Source: Comamonas denitrificans (GTDB lineage Bacteria > Pseudomonadota > Gammaproteobacteria > Burkholderiales > Burkholderiaceae_C). From it: a stretch of DNA of 35,607 nt. The notes under the pieces are model-generated. The model saw only the letters and a program-made list of their open reading frames with translations, was not told the DNA's origin and made no database searches. Positions 33,018-35,607 of the stretch are shown here, piece by piece (the first letter of the stretch is position 1; each line of letters begins with the position of its first letter). Position numbers and translations under genes: made by a program. The stretch spans positions 1 through 35,607 of the forward strand of contig NZ_JAFNME010000026.1 of the NCBI RefSeq assembly GCF_017368815.1, in the 5' to 3' direction.

Positions 33018-33782
33018 ATGAATGACGACCAACTTCTGCGCTATTCGCGCCACATTTTGCTCGATGAGATCGGCATCGAAGGGCAAGAGCGCATCTGCGC
33101 CGCCCGGGTGCTGATTTTGGGGGCCGGTGGGCTGGGTGCCCCCGCCGCCCTGTACCTGGCCGCCAGCGGCGTGGGCCAGATCACGGTGGTGGATGACGAT
33201 GCCGTCGATCTGACCAACCTGCAGCGCCAAATTGCCCACACCACCGCCCGCGTGGGCCAGCCCAAAGTGGCCTCGCTGGCCCAGGCCGTGACCGACCTGA
33301 ACCCCCAAGTGCAGCTGCAGCCCATCGCCCAACGCGCCGATGCCGCCTTGCTCGATGCCCTGCTGCCCGGCATGACCGTGGTGCTGGACTGCTGCGACAA
33401 CTACCGCACCCGCCACCTGCTGAACGCCGCCTGCGTACGCCACGGCATCCCGCTGGTCAGCGGCGCGGCCATCAAGTTCGATGCGCAAATCACCGTGTTT
33501 GACCCGCGCCACAGCGAAGCGCCCTGCTACGCCTGCCTGTTCGACCCCGACGCGCAGTTTCAAGAGGTGCAATGCGCCACCCTGGGCGTGCTCTCGCCGC
33601 TGGTGGGCATCATCGGCAGCATGCAAGCGGCCGAGGCGCTGAAACTCATCACCGGCATCGGCCAATCCCTGGCCGGGCGGCTGTTGCTGCTGGATGCCCG
33701 CACCATGGAATACAGCCGCATGCACACCGCCAAAAACCCGGAGTGCAAGGTGTGCGGCCCCGCCACGCACGCCGCGCTGTAA
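33018..33782 (+). CDS. moeB: HesA/MoeB/ThiF-family adenylyltransferase, probably MoeB
   Basis: This 254-residue E1-like enzyme adenylates the C-terminus of a small sulfur carrier protein (MoaD or ThiS). It has the ATP-binding LILGAGGLGAPAALYLAASG (32-51), DDDAVDLTNLQRQIAH, DCCDNYRTRHLLN, two CxxC zinc motifs (CYAC, and CKVC near the end) and CATLGVLSPLVGIIGSMQA with the possible catalytic cysteine. It has no rhodanese domain. The two following genes import molybdate, which favours MoeB (molybdenum cofactor) over ThiF (thiamine). The start is the ATG at 33018; a longer frame begins inside the repeat. No ribosome site is evident. Confidence 0.85.
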   Translation: MNDDQLLRYSRHILLDEIGIEGQERICAARVLILGAGGLGAPAALYLAASGVGQITVVDDDAVDLTNLQRQIAHTTARVGQPKVASLAQAVTDLNPQVQLQPIAQRADAALLDALLPGMTVVLDCCDNYRTRHLLNAACVRHGIPLVSGAAIKFDAQITVFDPRHSEAPCYACLFDPDAQFQEVQCATLGVLSPLVGIIGSMQAAEALKLITGIGQSLAGRLLLLDARTMEYSRMHTAKNPECKVCGPATHAAL

Positions 33783-33794
33783 ACGCCCCTGCCC

Positions 33795-34487
33795 ATGCTG
33801 TTTTCTGCCGCAGACTGGCAAGCCATTGCCCTGACCCTGAAGCTGGCCAGCGTCACCACCGTGCTGCTGCTGGTGCTGTGTACCCCGCTGGCCTGGTGGC
33901 TGGCGCACACGCCTTCGCGCTGGCGGGCCCCGGTGGGGGCGGTGGTGGCGCTGCCGCTGGTGCTGCCACCCACGGTGATCGGCTTTTACCTGCTGGTGTT
34001 CATGGGGCCGCACGGGCCGCTGGGGCAGTTCATGGATGTTTTTGGCTGGCCGCGCCTGCCGTTTACGTTTACGGGGCTGGTGATTGGCTCGCTGGTGTAC
34101 TCGCTGCCCTTTGCCGTGCAACCGCTGCAACGGGCCTTTGAGGCCCTGGGCCGCCGCCCGCTGGAGGTGGCCGCCACCCTGGGCGCGGGGCGCTGGGATT
34201 GTTTTTTTAACGTCGTCCTGCCCCTGGCCCGCCCAGGTTTTATGACAGCCGCCGTGCTGTGCTTTGCCCACACGGTGGGCGAATTTGGCGTGGTGCTGAT
34301 GCTGGGCGGCAACATCCCCGGCCACACCCGGGTGGTGTCGGTGCAGATTTACGACCACGTCGAGGCCATGGAATACAGCCAAGCCCACGCGCTGGCGTTG
34401 GGCATGGTGGTGTTTGCGTTTATCGTGCTGCTGGCCCTGCACTGGCTGCAGCCCAAATCGACGCAGACGGCAGGAGCGGGGCTATGA
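33795..34487 (+). CDS. modB: Molybdate ABC transporter permease
   Basis: This 230-residue inner-membrane permease has five to six membrane helices and the conserved cytoplasmic EAA loop EALGRRPLEVAATLGAGRWD, which docks on the ATPase. ModB-type motifs are PLVLPPTVIGFYLLVFMG and AHTVGEFGVVLMLGGNIPG. It starts 12 bp after the moeB-like gene and overlaps modC by the ATGA tetranucleotide. No modA gene for the periplasmic molybdate-binding protein lies upstream, where it usually is. Confidence 0.92.
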   Translation: MLFSAADWQAIALTLKLASVTTVLLLVLCTPLAWWLAHTPSRWRAPVGAVVALPLVLPPTVIGFYLLVFMGPHGPLGQFMDVFGWPRLPFTFTGLVIGSLVYSLPFAVQPLQRAFEALGRRPLEVAATLGAGRWDCFFNVVLPLARPGFMTAAVLCFAHTVGEFGVVLMLGGNIPGHTRVVSVQIYDHVEAMEYSQAHALALGMVVFAFIVLLALHWLQPKSTQTAGAGL

Positions 34488-35563
34488 CCCTGCACCTGCG
34501 CATCCGGCACCAGCGCCCCAGCTTTGCGCTGGATGTCGCCCTGCAGCTGCCGGCCAGCGGGGTCAGCGCCCTGATTGGCCCCTCGGGCTGCGGCAAAACC
34601 AGTTTGCTGCGCTGCATTGCCGGGCTGGAGCGCGGCCAAGGCCAGGTGCGCCTGGGCGAGCAGGTCTGGCAAGACGATGCCACGGGCCAATGGCTGCCCA
34701 CCCACCGCCGTGCCCTGGGCTATGTGTTTCAAGAGGCCAGCTTGTTTGCCCATTTGAATGTGCAGGGCAATTTGCACTTTGGCCTGCAGCGCACCCCGGT
34801 GGCGCGGCGCAAGGTGGCTTTGGACAAGGTGGTCGATTTGCTGGGCATTGGCCATTTGCTGCAACGCCCCTGCGCCACCCTGTCCGGCGGCGAGCGCCAG
34901 CGCGTGGCCATTGCCCGGGCGCTGGCCACCAGCCCGCAGCTCTTGCTGATGGACGAGCCCCTGTCCGCCCTGGATGCCGCCCGCAAGGCCGAGGTGCTGC
35001 CCTACCTAGAAGCCCTGCCGCGCGAGCTGGCCATTCCCATCCTCTACGTCAGCCACGCCCAAGAAGAAGTGCTGCGCCTGGCCCAGCACATCGTGCAGTT
35101 GGCGCACGGCCAGGTCGTGCGCCAAGGCGATGCGGCCACCCTCTTCAACCAGCTGGACCAGGGCTTTGCCGCTAGCAACGCCACCGCCGTGCTGCAAGGG
35201 CAGCTGCTGGCCCACCATGCGCAAGACCACCTGAGCGCACTGGGCTTTGCCGGGGGCCAGCTGCTGCTGCCAACCACGCCCGCCCTGGCCAGCCGCCCCC
35301 TGGGCAGCGCCGTGCGCCTGACCATTGCTGCCCGCGATGTGAGCCTGAGCCTGCAGCCACTGGCCCACACCAGCCTGCTCAACAGCCTGCCCGCCACCAT
35401 CACCGGCCTGCGCGAGGATGGCCCAGGCCAGGTGCTGGCCGCCTTGGCCGTGGGCGAGAGCCAATTGCTCGCCCACATCAGCCAGCGCTCGGCCCGGCAA
35501 CTGGCACTGGCCCCAGGGCAAGCCGTGTTCGCCCACATCAAAGGCGTGGCCTTGGTGCGCTAG
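34484..35563 (+). CDS. modC: Molybdate ABC transporter ATP-binding protein
   Basis: This 359-residue ATPase of the molybdate importer has Walker A GPSGCGKTS (32-40), signature LSGGERQRVAIARAL, Walker B LLLMDEPLSALD and the switch histidine in YVSHAQEE. A C-terminal Mop/TOBE domain (~285-355; VRLTIAARDVSLSL, NSLPATITGLRED) is typical of ModC and binds oxyanion. The start is the ATG at 34484, chosen for its overlap with the modB stop and AGGAG upstream; a longer frame from 34259 lies within modB and is rejected. The remaining 44 bases of the window hold no recognisable gene. Confidence 0.94.
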   Translation: MTLHLRIRHQRPSFALDVALQLPASGVSALIGPSGCGKTSLLRCIAGLERGQGQVRLGEQVWQDDATGQWLPTHRRALGYVFQEASLFAHLNVQGNLHFGLQRTPVARRKVALDKVVDLLGIGHLLQRPCATLSGGERQRVAIARALATSPQLLLMDEPLSALDAARKAEVLPYLEALPRELAIPILYVSHAQEEVLRLAQHIVQLAHGQVVRQGDAATLFNQLDQGFAASNATAVLQGQLLAHHAQDHLSALGFAGGQLLLPTTPALASRPLGSAVRLTIAARDVSLSLQPLAHTSLLNSLPATITGLREDGPGQVLAALAVGESQLLAHISQRSARQLALAPGQAVFAHIKGVALVR

Positions 35564-35607
35564 GCCGCCCCGGCCCAGGCCCCAGCGCTTGCCCCTATCA
35601 TGTGCCC

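Noticed and set aside
32946-34442. 498-codon minus-strand frame opposite moeB/modB
   Set aside because: Low-complexity Gln/His/Gly product covering two well-supported genes.

Overview
The window reads as chromosomal DNA of a high-GC betaproteobacterium, most likely a member of the Comamonadaceae (Acidovorax/Comamonas type). This is inferred from gene content and order: rhodanese-grxC-secB-gpsA, leuC-entericidin-leuD-leuB behind a LysR regulator, pilT-pilU divergent from yggS, a class I PhaC, and the general codon and GC style. No tRNA, rRNA or CRISPR array was found. No phage or defence island is visible either.

Layout. (1) 1-817: the end of an IS3-family element cuts off dinB (DNA polymerase IV), leaving only its N-terminal part. 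(2) 845-6562, minus strand: an EamA-type exporter gene, then a five-gene branched-chain-amino-acid-type (HAAT) ABC importer transcribed in the order ATPase, ATPase, binding protein, permease, permease. (3) 6848-8273: a TerB-like two-domain protein and an ArsC-family protein, convergent. (4) 8446-12944: a LysR regulator and the leucine genes leuC, leuD and leuB, with a 54-residue entericidin-type lipoprotein gene, missed by ORF size cut-offs, between leuC and leuD. (5) 13125-17394: a chemoreceptor with a C-terminal DWETF tether, a YggT membrane protein and lysyl-tRNA synthetase. (6) 17406-18461: a small MscS-like channel gene flanked by two inverted 160-bp MITE copies. (7) 18484-22421: a beta-hydroxyacid dehydrogenase, the twitching motors pilU and pilT, and yggS. 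(8) 22490-27905: an AT-rich hemerythrin-like gene, dnaB, phaC and an E. coli-type lysA. (9) 27986-30415, minus strand: gpsA, secB, grxC and a membrane-anchored rhodanese. (10) 30658-35563: gpmA, a C-terminal processing protease, a MoeB/ThiF-like adenylyltransferase and modB-modC for molybdate uptake.

Most genes are ordinary housekeeping genes; the unusual content is between them. At least five intergenic regions carry a ~75-81 bp nested-hairpin repeat with similar outer arms and self-complementary but divergent inner stems. Two other MITE-like elements have inserted exactly at stop codons (a TAA with a 3-bp duplication, a CTAG with a 4-bp duplication), so the flanking genes kept their stops. 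Candidate regulatory sites include a CTGC-N3-GCAG palindrome before phaC that matches the published Paracoccus PhaR motif, a nested palindrome before the leu-linked LysR gene, and terminator hairpins placed only 3-25 nt before the start codons of leuC, mscS and lysA. I do not see a clearly new multi-gene system. The repeat families are the best lead.
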